Shown here piece after piece: positions 31,174-40,371 of a DNA stretch of 64,000 nucleotides (the stretch's first letter is position 1; each line of letters begins with the position of its first letter). The stretch is from Erythrobacter litoralis (GTDB taxonomy: Bacteria > Pseudomonadota > Alphaproteobacteria > Sphingomonadales > Sphingomonadaceae). The notes below the pieces were generated by a model. The model saw only the letters and a list, made by a program, of their open reading frames with translations, made no database searches and had not been told where the DNA came from. Where the stretch lies: assembly GCF_001719165.1 (NCBI RefSeq), contig NZ_CP017057.1, positions 2,784,501-2,848,500 on the forward strand. The letters run 5' to 3'. Made by a program: the position numbers and the translations under genes.

Positions 31174-34100
31174 TTAGAATTCGTAGCGGGCGCCGATCTG
31201 GATCCGCCAGGCCGAAGGGCCGATGGCGAGGTTGTTCTGATCGTCGGGGTTGAAGCCGTCGATCACGTAGCGACCTTCGTCGTCGTAGTCGCCGTCGACC
31301 AGGTCCACGAACTCGCCGCGGGCACGCAGGACGTTCCACCCACCATCAAGCAGGTTCAGGAAGTTGGCGAAGTCCGCGAACACCTCGACCCGGTCATTGG
31401 CAATCCCGGTCAGGCTGCCGAGGAACGGAAGTTCCTGGCTGAAGCGCAGGTCCATGTCGAAATGCCAGTCGTTGTTGCAGGTGTTGCGCGCGACCGACTC
31501 GCCGAGGTTGAAGCTGCACTGTTCGCCGACTTCGCTCGTGGCGAGATAGTCGAGCAGCGCAGTCACCGCAGCCGGATCGCTGTCGGGCGACAGGTTCGGA
31601 TCGTTCACGCCGGTCGGGATGTAGAGCAGCGCGTTGTCCGAACCCGACGAAGAGTCGTTGAAGACGCCGCCGCCGTCGAAGGTCAGGCTGTAGGGCAGAC
31701 CCGAACGCGCCCGGAAGAAGACCCCAATATTGGTGTCGTAACCGTCGAAGAATTCCTCGCGGAAGTTCACCGTCGCGGTGATGTTATGACGGGTCTCGAA
31801 GTTGGAGGTCGACACCGCCGGGTTCTGGCGGTCGAAGGCCGCGGTCACGTCATAGGACGAAGTGGCGGTCGACGAACCGGCATTCCGGTTGTTGTTCGAG
31901 TCGGTGAAGGCATAGCCGAAGTTCAGTCGGGTGCTGCCGCCCGAGGTGAAGAGCCCGCTTTCGAAGGTCTTCGACAGGATCGCCGAGAAGACGTGGCTGT
32001 CGAAGCTCGGACCGTTGGTCAGCTGGATTTCGTCATCGCGGCCCGTGCTGAAGCAAGGCGCGTTGACGTTGGTGTAGACCGGCGGCGTGCCGCCCGTGCC
32101 CTGCAGCTGCGCGGTGCAGCCGGCATTGCTCGGATCGATCGCGTCGTAAATCGGGCGACCGTCGACGGTGAAGCCGTTGAGGCCCTCCGACGGGTTCGGC
32201 GTCTGGGACAGATCGACCCAGTTCAGCGTATCGTTGAACCGCGAATAGATGTAGTCGAGGTTCAGGCGCCAGTTGCTGAAGAAGCCGGTTTCGGTGCCGA
32301 AATCGGTGACGAGACCGATGTTCGCACGCACCACGCTCGGGATGTCGATGTCGGGATCGATCGACTGGGTGTCGGCAAGACCCTCGGCAGCCTGGGCCGA
32401 GCCTTCATCGATCGCGCACTGCGGGAAGCCGGTGAACTGGCCGTTGTTCAGGACGTTGAACGAACCGTCGGGATTGGTGAACCCGGCACAGCCCGCCGAG
32501 AAGGTCGAGCCTTCGCCGACATTGAAGCCGTTGTTCGAGAACGCGTTCGAGAACCACACCACCGGGTCGCCGCCGGAGAAGACGCCGACGCCGCCGGTGA
32601 GACGCGAGTTCGAGAAGAACCCGTCATTGTCGAATTCGTAGGTCGCCGAAAGACGCGGCAGGAGCAGCGTGTCGAGGCGGCCGAACGAGGTCGCATTAGT
32701 GAAGCCGTAGCGCTCGAGGAAGTTCGGGTTCGCGGGCGGGGCATCGCCGTCATACATCTGCACGCGGATGCCGGCGATGATCGACAGCTGGTCGGTCGCC
32801 TGCCATTCGTCCTGCGCATAGATCGAGTAGATCCGGCGGCTGAACAGCGCAGCGGCCTCGTTGATGTCGCCCGACGGCGAGGCGCTGATTGTGCCGCCGC
32901 CGAGGAAGTCGCCATCGTCGCCGAGGATCAGGTCGTCGGCAAGATCGCCGAACACGCTCGAGAAGTCGCCGCTCGCGACAATGCCGTTGCGGAAATCGTC
33001 GAGGTTGCGGAAGAACAGCGTGCCGGTCGCGTTGACCGCGAACAGGTTGAACACTTCGAGATCGTTGATTTCGGCGCCGAACTTCAGGAAGTGGCCGTCG
33101 CCAGCATCGACGTTCATTTGGAAACGGGCCTGGTCGATCTTGGTGTCGAGCTGGTTGGCCGAACGGAAGATGCCCGGGCCGGTGGTCAGCAGGCCGTTCT
33201 GATCAGTCACGCCGCCGGTACCCTGGGCAGGCGTGCCGTCAGGAGTGACGCCGACCGCGAGACGCACGGTCGGATTGGCCGACTGCGCTTCACCGAAACC
33301 GAACGGACCCTGCACGTCGCCGACTTCGGCGCGGCTCAAACGCAGTTCGGTGGAGATCGTGTCGCTCCATTCCGAGTACAGGCGAACCGAGTAATAGTCG
33401 GAAATCGTGCCTTCGTCTTCGAACGAGTTGAGGCCGGTGAGGTTCTGGCCACCAGTGTCGGATTCGACATTGGTTTCCTCGAGCCGCTGGTAGGTGCCCT
33501 CAAGGCGGTGACCATCGGCGATCTGCCAGTCAAGACGGCCGAAATAGCGAACCGAACTTTCCGGAAGGGTGGTCGGATATCCGCCAACGTCCTGACCGTA
33601 GACGTCGCGCGCGATCTGCGCGAATTCGTCGAACTGGGCCTGGCTGACGAAGTCCGCCTCGTTGGCGAAGCCGCCGCCGGCCGGGCCGAAATCGTTGCCA
33701 TCCCCAAGGTCGGTTTCCTCATAGCCGAACGAGAAGAACAGGCGATCCTTGATGATCGGGCCGTTGATGGTCGCACCCCAGCGCTTTTCGCTGCCGGCCT
33801 GGAGCGGACGACCGTCTACTTCGTTGGCGAGCATCCCATCGTCGAAATAGGTGATGAAGGCCGAACCGTGGAATTCGTTCGAACCGGCCTGGGTCACGAC
33901 GTTGACGAGACAGCCGGTGAATTCCGAATACTCGACGTCGAACGGAGCGAATTCGACCGAGACCTGGTCGACCACGTCGAACGGCAGCGGCAGCGCGTTG
34001 CGTGCGGCGAAGGGCGTGCCGTTGAGGCCGAAGACGTCGGCCTGGACGATGCCGTCGACGGTGAAGGTGTTCGAACGGTCGTTGCCGCCGAGGCAGGAGA

Positions 34101-34629
34101 TGCGGTCAACGTCGTTGGCCGTGTCGATCGCGACGCGCGGGTCGATGCGGATGATGTCGCGGATGTCGCGGGTGATCGACGGGAAGGCTTCGAGCGTCTG
34201 GGAATCGAAGGCCGTGCCGGGGCCGACGGCGAGCTGGGTGGCGCCAGCGCGCGCGCCCGTTACGATGATCGTTTCGGCAGCGCCCGAGGTCAGCTGGAAG
34301 GAGAAGCTCTGGCGACCGCCGATGTTGGTGAAGACGTCCTCGACGGTCTGGCCTTCATAACCGGGCGCGGTAACGGTGACGCTGTAGGGACCGCCCGGCT
34401 GCAGGTTGACCACGCGGAACTGGCCGCCCGAACCCGAAGTCGCGGTGCGCGAGGCGCCGGTGCGTTCGTCGGTGACGGTGATCGTCGCACCGGGAAGCGC
34501 ATTGCCCGTTTCGTCGGTAACCTGACCCTCGACGCCCGAGGTAATCTGCTGTGCGACCGCCGGGGTCGCTACGATTGTTGCTGCAGAGAGGCTGACGACG
34601 CTCGCTGCAAGGAGATATTTGATCTTCAT
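31174..34629 (-). CDS. Oar-like TonB-dependent receptor with carboxypeptidase-regulatory N-domain
   Basis: A 1151-residue outer-membrane protein. Signal peptide ends PAVAQQ (about 1-27). Next is a CarboxypepD_reg-like beta-sandwich (about 30-115: SGVEGQVTDETGNALPGATITV, YSVTVTAPGYEGQTVEDVF), then a plug domain, with IIVTGARA at about 123-130 and ending with a VNVVTQAGSNEFHGSAFITYF signature at about 245-265. A long barrel ends WRIQIGARYEF. Such Oar-type proteins are associated with protein, peptide or other large-substrate handling in sphingomonads and Myxococcus. It has a clear terminator and a leader with repeats. It lies in the direction of tonB and manC. The ligand cannot be inferred. Confidence 0.95.
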   Translation of the reverse strand: MKIKYLLAASVVSLSAATIVATPAVAQQITSGVEGQVTDETGNALPGATITVTDERTGASRTATSGSGGQFRVVNLQPGGPYSVTVTAPGYEGQTVEDVFTNIGGRQSFSFQLTSGAAETIIVTGARAGATQLAVGPGTAFDSQTLEAFPSITRDIRDIIRIDPRVAIDTANDVDRISCLGGNDRSNTFTVDGIVQADVFGLNGTPFAARNALPLPFDVVDQVSVEFAPFDVEYSEFTGCLVNVVTQAGSNEFHGSAFITYFDDGMLANEVDGRPLQAGSEKRWGATINGPIIKDRLFFSFGYEETDLGDGNDFGPAGGGFANEADFVSQAQFDEFAQIARDVYGQDVGGYPTTLPESSVRYFGRLDWQIADGHRLEGTYQRLEETNVESDTGGQNLTGLNSFEDEGTISDYYSVRLYSEWSDTISTELRLSRAEVGDVQGPFGFGEAQSANPTVRLAVGVTPDGTPAQGTGGVTDQNGLLTTGPGIFRSANQLDTKIDQARFQMNVDAGDGHFLKFGAEINDLEVFNLFAVNATGTLFFRNLDDFRNGIVASGDFSSVFGDLADDLILGDDGDFLGGGTISASPSGDINEAAALFSRRIYSIYAQDEWQATDQLSIIAGIRVQMYDGDAPPANPNFLERYGFTNATSFGRLDTLLLPRLSATYEFDNDGFFSNSRLTGGVGVFSGGDPVVWFSNAFSNNGFNVGEGSTFSAGCAGFTNPDGSFNVLNNGQFTGFPQCAIDEGSAQAAEGLADTQSIDPDIDIPSVVRANIGLVTDFGTETGFFSNWRLNLDYIYSRFNDTLNWVDLSQTPNPSEGLNGFTVDGRPIYDAIDPSNAGCTAQLQGTGGTPPVYTNVNAPCFSTGRDDEIQLTNGPSFDSHVFSAILSKTFESGLFTSGGSTRLNFGYAFTDSNNNRNAGSSTATSSYDVTAAFDRQNPAVSTSNFETRHNITATVNFREEFFDGYDTNIGVFFRARSGLPYSLTFDGGGVFNDSSSGSDNALLYIPTGVNDPNLSPDSDPAAVTALLDYLATSEVGEQCSFNLGESVARNTCNNDWHFDMDLRFSQELPFLGSLTGIANDRVEVFADFANFLNLLDGGWNVLRARGEFVDLVDGDYDDEGRYVIDGFNPDDQNNLAIGPSAWRIQIGARYEF

Positions 34630-34972
34630 GGAAAGCCCCTGGAGAAGGTTGGAGTAAAGCCGAGGCCGCTCCTAGGTGCGTTGCGCTGCACAAAATTGAC
34701 GGTTTTGTGACAGTTTTGTGAAACCGCGGCCAAGCCTCCTTCACCGGAAATTTCGCCCCCCTCCCCTGACCAGCGAAACCCCCTGATTCCCGGCAGTTGA
34801 CCAACATGTGTTGCATGCGAGCCACGAACTGCGCCTTTTTGGCGGAGAATGCATTTTCAGGGCTTTGCCGGGTAGTTCGCGCGCCCACACTGTAACATTT
34901 CCGTCATCGGCTTCGATGCCCGCCCGCATCCGGGCGCCAAGACGAGTGAGGTGGGACGCGAACGCTGCTCCC
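34630..34972. other. Intergenic region upstream of the Oar-like receptor gene
   Basis: 343 bp with no convincing gene. It holds the leader and probable promoter of the receptor gene, the TTTTGTG repeats at 34689-34720, and the 3' end of the oxygenase gene. Confidence 0.5.
34689..34720. promoter_or_regulatory. Inverted and direct heptamer repeats upstream of the Oar-like receptor
   Basis: CACAAAA (34689-34695) pairs with TTTTGTG (34703-34709) across 7 bp, and a second TTTTGTG follows at 34714-34720, a direct repeat with 11-bp period (one helix turn). They lie 60-91 bp upstream of the start codon. They look like an operator for a dimeric regulator, possibly binding two sites on one face of DNA. 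The regulator is unknown. Confidence 0.45.
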
Positions 34973-35920
34973 TCAGGCGAGATTGATTTCCCGCAGGCGC
35001 TGCATCAGGAAATCGTGGCTGCTGATCGGTTCGGGCGCATCCTGGCCCTCACCGATGCAGCTTGCCAGCGGCTCGATCACGTAATCGGGCCGGAAATGGA
35101 GGAAGAAAGGCATTGAATAGCGTGAACGCCGCGCCGCTTCCCCGCGCGGATTGACGACCCGGTGCGTGGTTGAGCGCAGGCGGCCATTGGTGAGCCGTTC
35201 CAGCATGTCGCCGACATTGATAACCAGCGCGCCCGGCGGCACGTCGACCGCGCGCCAATCGCCCTGCCTCGTCAACAGTTCGAGTCCGGCTTCCTCGGCC
35301 CCGAGAAGCAGCGTGATCGTGTTGATGTCGCCATGCGCTGCGGCGCGAATCGCGCCTTCGGGAGCGTCATCGCCCAGCGGCGGATAATGCAGCAGGCGCA
35401 TCACCGAATTGCCGTCCTCGACCGTCGGTGCGAAGAAATCGCGTTCGAGCCCCAGATGGAGCGCAATCGCCTCCAGCACGCGCAGCCCGGCGGTCTCGAA
35501 GGCGGCGAAAAGATCAAAAAAGGTCTGCTCGAAACCGGCGACTTCCTCGGGCCAGATATTGGGGGCCATGAATTCGGCGAGCTGGTGGCCCTCGGGCAGG
35601 GTTCGCCCGACATGCCAGAATTCCTTCAGGTCGAAGACTTCCGCGCCCTTCGCCTTTTCGGTCCCGAACGGGGTGTATCCGCGCGCACCGCCGCCGCCCT
35701 CGAGCTTGTAGGCGCGCTTTACGCCATCGGGCAGGGCGAAGAATTCGCGGCTTTTCGCCTCCGCACGATCGATCAGGTCCTGCGGGATACCGTGGTCGCG
35801 AATCACCGCGAAGCCGTATTCGGCGAAGCTGCGCCCCAGTTCGTCGGCGATCGTCTCGAGCGGCTGAGCGATCGAGACCACGGCGATGTCGGCTTGCTGT
35901 TCGGAGGTCGTGTCGGTCAT
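34973..35920 (-). CDS. 2-oxoglutarate/Fe(II)-dependent dioxygenase (isopenicillin N synthase family)
   Basis: A 315-residue protein with the two-domain family layout: an N-terminal DIOX_N part (about 12-125: FAEYGFAVIRDHGIPQDLIDRA, FFALPDGVKRAYK) and a C-terminal jelly-roll (about 165-290). The iron ligands are His and Asp in AAHGDINTITLLLG and a distal His in STTHRVVNP, with a likely co-substrate Arg in RYSMPFFLHF. Such enzymes oxidise small molecules (amino acids, flavonoids, ethylene precursors); the substrate cannot be read. The neighbours give no pathway hint. Confidence 0.88.
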   Translation of the reverse strand: MTDTTSEQQADIAVVSIAQPLETIADELGRSFAEYGFAVIRDHGIPQDLIDRAEAKSREFFALPDGVKRAYKLEGGGGARGYTPFGTEKAKGAEVFDLKEFWHVGRTLPEGHQLAEFMAPNIWPEEVAGFEQTFFDLFAAFETAGLRVLEAIALHLGLERDFFAPTVEDGNSVMRLLHYPPLGDDAPEGAIRAAAHGDINTITLLLGAEEAGLELLTRQGDWRAVDVPPGALVINVGDMLERLTNGRLRSTTHRVVNPRGEAARRSRYSMPFFLHFRPDYVIEPLASCIGEGQDAPEPISSHDFLMQRLREINLA

Positions 35921-35999
35921 GGAAAGCCTATTTAGTGAGTGCGCCGGCCCTGTGCCAGCATGCTGTGCCGGAGCCCTTTGCCGTAGCCCTTGATCCCGC

Positions 36000-37478
36000 T
36001 CAAAGCGGCAGGAAAAGGCTGGCCAGCGCCGCGCTCATGAGGTTGGCAAGGCTGCCCGCGGCAAGCGCCTTAAGCCCAAGCCGGGCAATCACGGGCCGCT
36101 GGTTCGGGGCGAGGCTGCCGGTGACCGCCATCTGGATCGCGATCGAGGAGAAATTGGCGAAGCCGCACAGCGCGAAGGTGATGATCGCCCGGCTGCGTTC
36201 GGTCAGCTGGTCCCCGGTCATCGCGCCGAGGTCGATGAAGGCGACGAATTCGTTGAGCACGATCTTGGTCCCGAACAGCCCTCCGGCAAGGCGCGCCTGC
36301 TCCCAGTCGGAAATGCCGATTAGGAACATGACCGGGGCGAAGACGATGCCGAGCAGGCCCTGGAAGCTCAGCGTCTCGAGCCAGGCGGCGGTTTCCGCGC
36401 CGAATGGCGTGCCGATGGCCGCTGCGAGCGTGACGATCCCCGATCCGACCCCGCCGAGCAGCCCGTTGGCGAGCGCGACGAGTGCGACGAAGACCATCAC
36501 CATCGCCCCGACCGCCACCGCAAGCTTGACGCCGGTCTGGGTGCCCTGTGCGGCGGCCTCGATGATGTTAGCGGGACGCTGTCCTTCCTCGAAGGTTTCG
36601 GCGATTTCGACCTCGTCGTCGGGCTCGTAGATGCCGGTCGCACCGGGCGCGCCGGGCCTGCCGAATTGCTGCGGCAGCTCGATCTCCTCGCCGTTCGCCC
36701 CCACCATCGCGACGCGCGTGCCTTCGCTCGGCGGCCCGGCCTTGCGGCGCAGCCGGGCACCCGCCATCGACGCGACATCCACAGGGCCGGTTTCGGCCTG
36801 GACGGGCTCGTCGGGCATGATGATCTTGGCCATGAGAATGCCGCCCGGCGCCGACATGAAGGCGGCGGCAAGCAGGAAGGGCACAGCCTCGGCGCCGATG
36901 AAGCTTGCATAGGCGGCAAGGATCGTACCTGCGACCCCAGCCATGCCGACCGTCATCAGCGTGAACAAATGCGACGGGGGCAGCGCGGCGAGATAGGGTC
37001 GCACGACCAGCGGGCTTTCGGACTGGCCTACGAAGATGTTGGCCGCGCTTCCCAGCGCCTCCACCCGGCTGACCCCGGTGATCCAGCCGATCGCACCGCC
37101 GACCCAGCGCACCAGGCGCTGCATGATCCCGAGATGATAGAGGATCGCAACGATGGCGGCGAAGAAGACGATCACCGGCAGCGCCGCGATGACGAAGGCG
37201 GTTGCGAAGGGATTGCTGTCCATCGGCCCGAACACGCTCTCGATCCCGACCACCGAATAGTCGAGCAGCGCGATCACGCCCTGCGAAAGGCTCTGGATCA
37301 CGTCCTGTCCGAAAGGCACGCGCAGGACCAGCACCGCCATCGCCGCCTGCAGGCCGAACGCCGCGCCCACGACGCGCACGCGGATATGCGACCGCCCCGA
37401 GGACAGCGCATAGGCGATGCCGAGAATGACGATGATGCCGAAAAGGCTGAACAGGATGGAAGTGGCGCTTTCGTTCAC
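36000..37478 (-). CDS. nupC: Concentrative nucleoside transporter (CNT/NupC family)
   Basis: A 492-residue inner-membrane Na+/H+-nucleoside symporter. A GTG start (VNESATSILFSLFG) fits the family's first helix; the longer frame upstream lacks membrane character. Signatures include the first hydrophobic stretch, GSAANIFVGQSESPLVVRPYL (about 143-163) and AYASFIGAEAVPFLLAAAFMSAPGGI. It is longer than E. coli NupC (about 400). Between MAKIIMPDEP (216-225) and NIIEAAAQGT (304-313) lies a hydrophilic, Pro/Glu/Gly-rich linker of about 80 residues, usually about 25-30. It has no close operon partner. Confidence 0.92.
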   Translation of the reverse strand: MNESATSILFSLFGIIVILGIAYALSSGRSHIRVRVVGAAFGLQAAMAVLVLRVPFGQDVIQSLSQGVIALLDYSVVGIESVFGPMDSNPFATAFVIAALPVIVFFAAIVAILYHLGIMQRLVRWVGGAIGWITGVSRVEALGSAANIFVGQSESPLVVRPYLAALPPSHLFTLMTVGMAGVAGTILAAYASFIGAEAVPFLLAAAFMSAPGGILMAKIIMPDEPVQAETGPVDVASMAGARLRRKAGPPSEGTRVAMVGANGEEIELPQQFGRPGAPGATGIYEPDDEVEIAETFEEGQRPANIIEAAAQGTQTGVKLAVAVGAMVMVFVALVALANGLLGGVGSGIVTLAAAIGTPFGAETAAWLETLSFQGLLGIVFAPVMFLIGISDWEQARLAGGLFGTKIVLNEFVAFIDLGAMTGDQLTERSRAIITFALCGFANFSSIAIQMAVTGSLAPNQRPVIARLGLKALAAGSLANLMSAALASLFLPL

Positions 37479-37727
37479 TGGCGAAACTTGGCTCTTGGTG
37501 GGCGCACGGAAGGCTCTACCTCTCCGCGGGCGATATGCGTGTCGGAAGAAAAGACCCCTGCGGCGCGCGGGTTCGCGCACTGGATGCTGATCGGGTGGCA
37601 CTTTGCGAGCGTTTGCGCAATAGCGGAAGGACAATCGGGCCGACTGCGCGCCCGACCGGAAATGGCTGCGCGGGGATCGGGGCTTGCCGCTTTCCTTTTC
37701 GCCCGCGCGCGACTAGCGCTGCGCCTC

Positions 37728-38429
37728 ATGACCGAACCCGTTTCCGCGCCCCGCCGGATCGCCATGCCGCTGGGACTTTTCGTCTTCACTCTGCTCTATG
37801 GCGGCATGACCGTGCTTGCCGGGTTCCTAGCCTACAAGCAATCGCGCCTATGGCCGAGCGATCTCGCCGTCGAATCCGGCATCTTCGCCTTTCTCCTGCT
37901 GGTCGTGATCTCGAGCACGATCGCGCAGCTTTACGGACGCGAAATGGCGAACCGGATCGTGTGGTGGGGATTCCTGCCGCTCGCAATGTCGATCGGCCTG
38001 ATGACTCTGGTCCTTGCCCTGCCCGCCTCGCCCGAGATGATCGCGGGGAGGCCCGGCGCGCTCGAGGCTTTTGAACTGGTGCACGGCCAATTCTGGCGAG
38101 TGGTTGCCTCGGGTCCGGTCGCCTATCTCGTCTCACTGCTGCTCAACATCTGGATCTTCGACCGACTTCGCGGGAGCGGTGACGGCTCTTCGACGATCGG
38201 CCTGATGGTGCGCGGCGCTATCGCCTCGGCGCTCAGCCAGGCGGTGGATTCGGTGATTTTCGTAACGCTTGCCTTCTATGGCGAATTCGACATCTCCAGC
38301 CTGCTGGTCGGACAGGTCATCGCCAAGGTGACACTGAGCCTCGTGCTTGTGCCGTTCCTGATTACCTTCGGCGTTCGGGCCGCCAAGTGGCTCGACGGCC
38401 GCGAAAGTCGCGCGGAAAGCCCCTCCTGA
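37728..38429 (+). CDS. Queuosine precursor transporter (YhhQ/VUT family)
   Basis: A 233-residue inner-membrane protein with about six helices (VUT_1 fold) that imports preQ0/preQ1 or queuosine precursors for tRNA modification. A start at MTEPVSAPRR and a helix set FVFTLLYGGMTVLAGFLAYK, FAFLLLVVISSTIAQLYGRE, LLLNIWIFDRL and ASALSQAVDSVIFVTLAFYG match the family. The typical KYFYGR-type tail is not seen; the C-terminus is hydrophilic. It is divergent from the nucleoside transporter. Function rests on family resemblance. Confidence 0.83.
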   Translation: MTEPVSAPRRIAMPLGLFVFTLLYGGMTVLAGFLAYKQSRLWPSDLAVESGIFAFLLLVVISSTIAQLYGREMANRIVWWGFLPLAMSIGLMTLVLALPASPEMIAGRPGALEAFELVHGQFWRVVASGPVAYLVSLLLNIWIFDRLRGSGDGSSTIGLMVRGAIASALSQAVDSVIFVTLAFYGEFDISSLLVGQVIAKVTLSLVLVPFLITFGVRAAKWLDGRESRAESPS

Positions 38430-38504
38430 CGCGGACAGAGACGAGTTGTTTTAATCGCTCCTTGAAGTAATGTTCAGAAGGGCCCGAAAGCAAGGAGGGA
38501 GAGG

Positions 38505-38831
38505 ATGCGGAAGCTTACATTTGCAATGGCCGCGGGCGCGGTGACGCTCGGAGGCTGCAGCACCGACGATTCTACCGGATCGCGCGCAAGCGCCTATTAC
38601 CAATGTGATCGCGGTCCCGTTCTCAAGGTCGATTACATCGCCGATGAACAGGTTCAGGTGCAGGTCGGCAATGATGAGCCGCTCATCCTGCCCCAGGTGC
38701 CGTCCGCATCGGGCGCGAAATACATGACTGCACGCCACGTCTTCTGGGACCGCGGTGGGGAAGCGACCTGGACGGTGGGCCGGATGATGCCGATGACCTG
38801 TCGCAAAGTCGTGCCACCGGGCACGATCTAA
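38505..38831 (+). CDS. MliC-like lysozyme-inhibitor lipoprotein
   Basis: A 108-residue protein. A signal peptide ends in a clean lipobox, LGGC (about 15-18), so the mature protein is likely lipid-anchored at the outer membrane. The rest (about 30-100) has the MliC/PliC pattern: AYYQCDRGPVLKVDYIADEQ, a paired Cys at the end (MTCRKV) and a Trp region (ATWTVGR). MliC proteins inhibit c-type lysozymes. It stands alone upstream of tRNA-Lys. Confidence 0.8.
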   Translation: MRKLTFAMAAGAVTLGGCSTDDSTGSRASAYYQCDRGPVLKVDYIADEQVQVQVGNDEPLILPQVPSASGAKYMTARHVFWDRGGEATWTVGRMMPMTCRKVVPPGTI

Positions 38832-38849
38832 GATGCCGATTCCGAGGGA

Positions 38850-38925
38850 TGGTGAGCCCTGCTGGGTTCGAACCAGCGACCTACTGATTAAAAGTCAGTT
38901 GCTCTACCGACTGAGCTAAGGGCCC
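38850..38925 (-). tRNA. tRNA-Lys (anticodon TTT)
   Basis: The minus strand gives GGGCCCT acceptor start, D-arm GCTCAGTCGGTAGAGC, anticodon arm CTGACTTTTAATCAG with TTT, T-arm CTGGTTCGAACCCAG and encoded CCA. The acceptor has one G-U pair. The UUU anticodon reads Lys codons. Confidence 0.98.
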
Positions 38926-38972
38926 CCGGGAGGGTCACGCAGAGCGGCCGGGCGGCCCGCCTTGCGGAGCGC

Positions 38973-39461
38973 TCACCTAGGCAGCGCCTCGCACCGGGTC
39001 AAGCGGCGAGTGAGCTGGGCGATCGTGAGACCGGTGACGGGATCCCGCCACGAACGCGCGACCTCGCAGGCCGGGCCGAGCACGAAAGCGCGCTCGCGGA
39101 AATGCGGGTGGGGCACGCTCAGCGCTTCGTCCGCCCACTCCCCGCCGCTCCACAGGACGATGTCGAGATCGAGCACCCGGTCGCCCCAGCGTCGCCCGGG
39201 CCGCCGTCCGAATTCGCGCTCCATCCGCTTGAGCGCGGCCAGCAGCGCGGGCGGGTCGTATTCGCTCGCCAGCACGCTCGCGGCATTGGCAAAGCGGCGC
39301 TGCGCGGCCCCCACGGGTGCCGAGCGCACCACGCGCGAACGGGCCATCACGGTGCCGAAAGCGGCAAGCTCCTCCATCGCGGCATGCACCACCGCGCGCG
39401 GGAGCCCATAGAGATGATGTCGCCGGTTCGATCCGAGCGCGACGAGGTAGAGGCTACTCAA
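38973..39461 (-). CDS. folK: 2-amino-4-hydroxy-6-hydroxymethyldihydropteridine pyrophosphokinase
   Basis: A 162-residue HPPK of normal length for the folate pathway. Motifs include LVALGSN at the start, RSAPVGAAQRRFANAASVLASEYDPPALL, and the core WGDRVLDLDIVLWSGGEW followed by VPHPHFRERAFVLGP. The start is TTG at 39459-39461, overlapping the aguB stop (TTGA); no ATG or GTG lies nearby in frame. It lies downstream of aguB in one probable operon. Confidence 0.94.
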   Translation of the reverse strand: MSSLYLVALGSNRRHHLYGLPRAVVHAAMEELAAFGTVMARSRVVRSAPVGAAQRRFANAASVLASEYDPPALLAALKRMEREFGRRPGRRWGDRVLDLDIVLWSGGEWADEALSVPHPHFRERAFVLGPACEVARSWRDPVTGLTIAQLTRRLTRCEALPR

Positions 39462-40336
39462 ATGTCCTGCGCCAAGCGTTCGTAGAGATTGGGCCGGCGG
39501 TCACGGAAAAAGCCCATGCCCGCCCGGTGCGTCGCCGCCCGATCGAGGTCGAGCGTCGCCACCAGCACGCCCTCCTCCTCGCGCCCGAATTCGTAGATGA
39601 GGTCGCCCCATTCGTCGGTGATGAAGGAATGGCCGTAAAAGACCTGCTGCGCGCCCTCCGGTCCTTCTGCTCCGATCCTGTTGACCGCGACGACGGGCAT
39701 GCAGTTCGAGACCGCATGGCCCTGCATCGCGCGGCGCCACATGCGGCTCGTGTCGAGTTCGGGATCGTAGGGCTCGGACCCTATCGCTGTGGGGTAAAAC
39801 AGCACTTCGGCCCCCTTTAGTGCCATGACCCGCGCGCATTCCGGATACCATTGATCCCAGCACACGCCGACGCCGATGCGCACCGGGGTCCCGTCATCGC
39901 CGGGTACGTCCCAGACCTTGAACCCGTCATTGCCGGGGCGGAAGTAATACTTCTCCTCATAGCCTGGCCCGTCGGGAATATGGCTCTTGCGATAGGTCCC
40001 CATGATCGCTCCGTCCGGCCCGATCATGGCGAGCGTGTTGTAATAATGGTGCCCGTCGCGTTCGAAGAAGCTGGTCGGGATCGCGACCTTCAGCCTTTCG
40101 GCGAGGCGCTGCATCCCGATGACGCTCGGATGTTCGGCGGTCGGTTTCGCCAGCCGGAACAGCGCCTCCTCCTCCTCGCGGCAGAAATAGGGGGTGGAGA
40201 AGAGTTCGGGCGGCTGGATGACCTTCGCGCCGCGCCCCGCAGCCTCACCGACGAGATCGGCGACGGCATCGATATTGGCCTGCTCGCTCCCGCGGTCGAG
40301 CGCGAGCTGGAGGGCGGCGACGGTGATGCTGCGCAT
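39458..40336 (-). CDS. aguB: N-carbamoylputrescine amidase
   Basis: A 292-residue carbon-nitrogen hydrolase converting N-carbamoylputrescine to putrescine. The nitrilase triad is visible: Glu in QPPELFSTPYF (about 43-53), Lys in YRKSHIPDGPGYEEKYYF (about 115-132), and Cys in VGVCWDQWYPE (about 155-165). The length is normal. The agmatine deiminase partner (aguA) is not seen in the window. Polyamine formation is the likely role. Confidence 0.93.
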   Translation of the reverse strand: MRSITVAALQLALDRGSEQANIDAVADLVGEAAGRGAKVIQPPELFSTPYFCREEEEALFRLAKPTAEHPSVIGMQRLAERLKVAIPTSFFERDGHHYYNTLAMIGPDGAIMGTYRKSHIPDGPGYEEKYYFRPGNDGFKVWDVPGDDGTPVRIGVGVCWDQWYPECARVMALKGAEVLFYPTAIGSEPYDPELDTSRMWRRAMQGHAVSNCMPVVAVNRIGAEGPEGAQQVFYGHSFITDEWGDLIYEFGREEEGVLVATLDLDRAATHRAGMGFFRDRRPNLYERLAQDI

Positions 40337-40371
40337 GGTTTACGTGTTTCCTCGCCGCCGCCCTCTGGCGA

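Noticed and set aside
31462..34710. 1082-codon antisense open frame opposite the Oar-like receptor
   Set aside because: GC-rich antisense frame with Val/Arg/Glu-rich repetitive composition; the receptor on the other strand has clear domains and a terminator.
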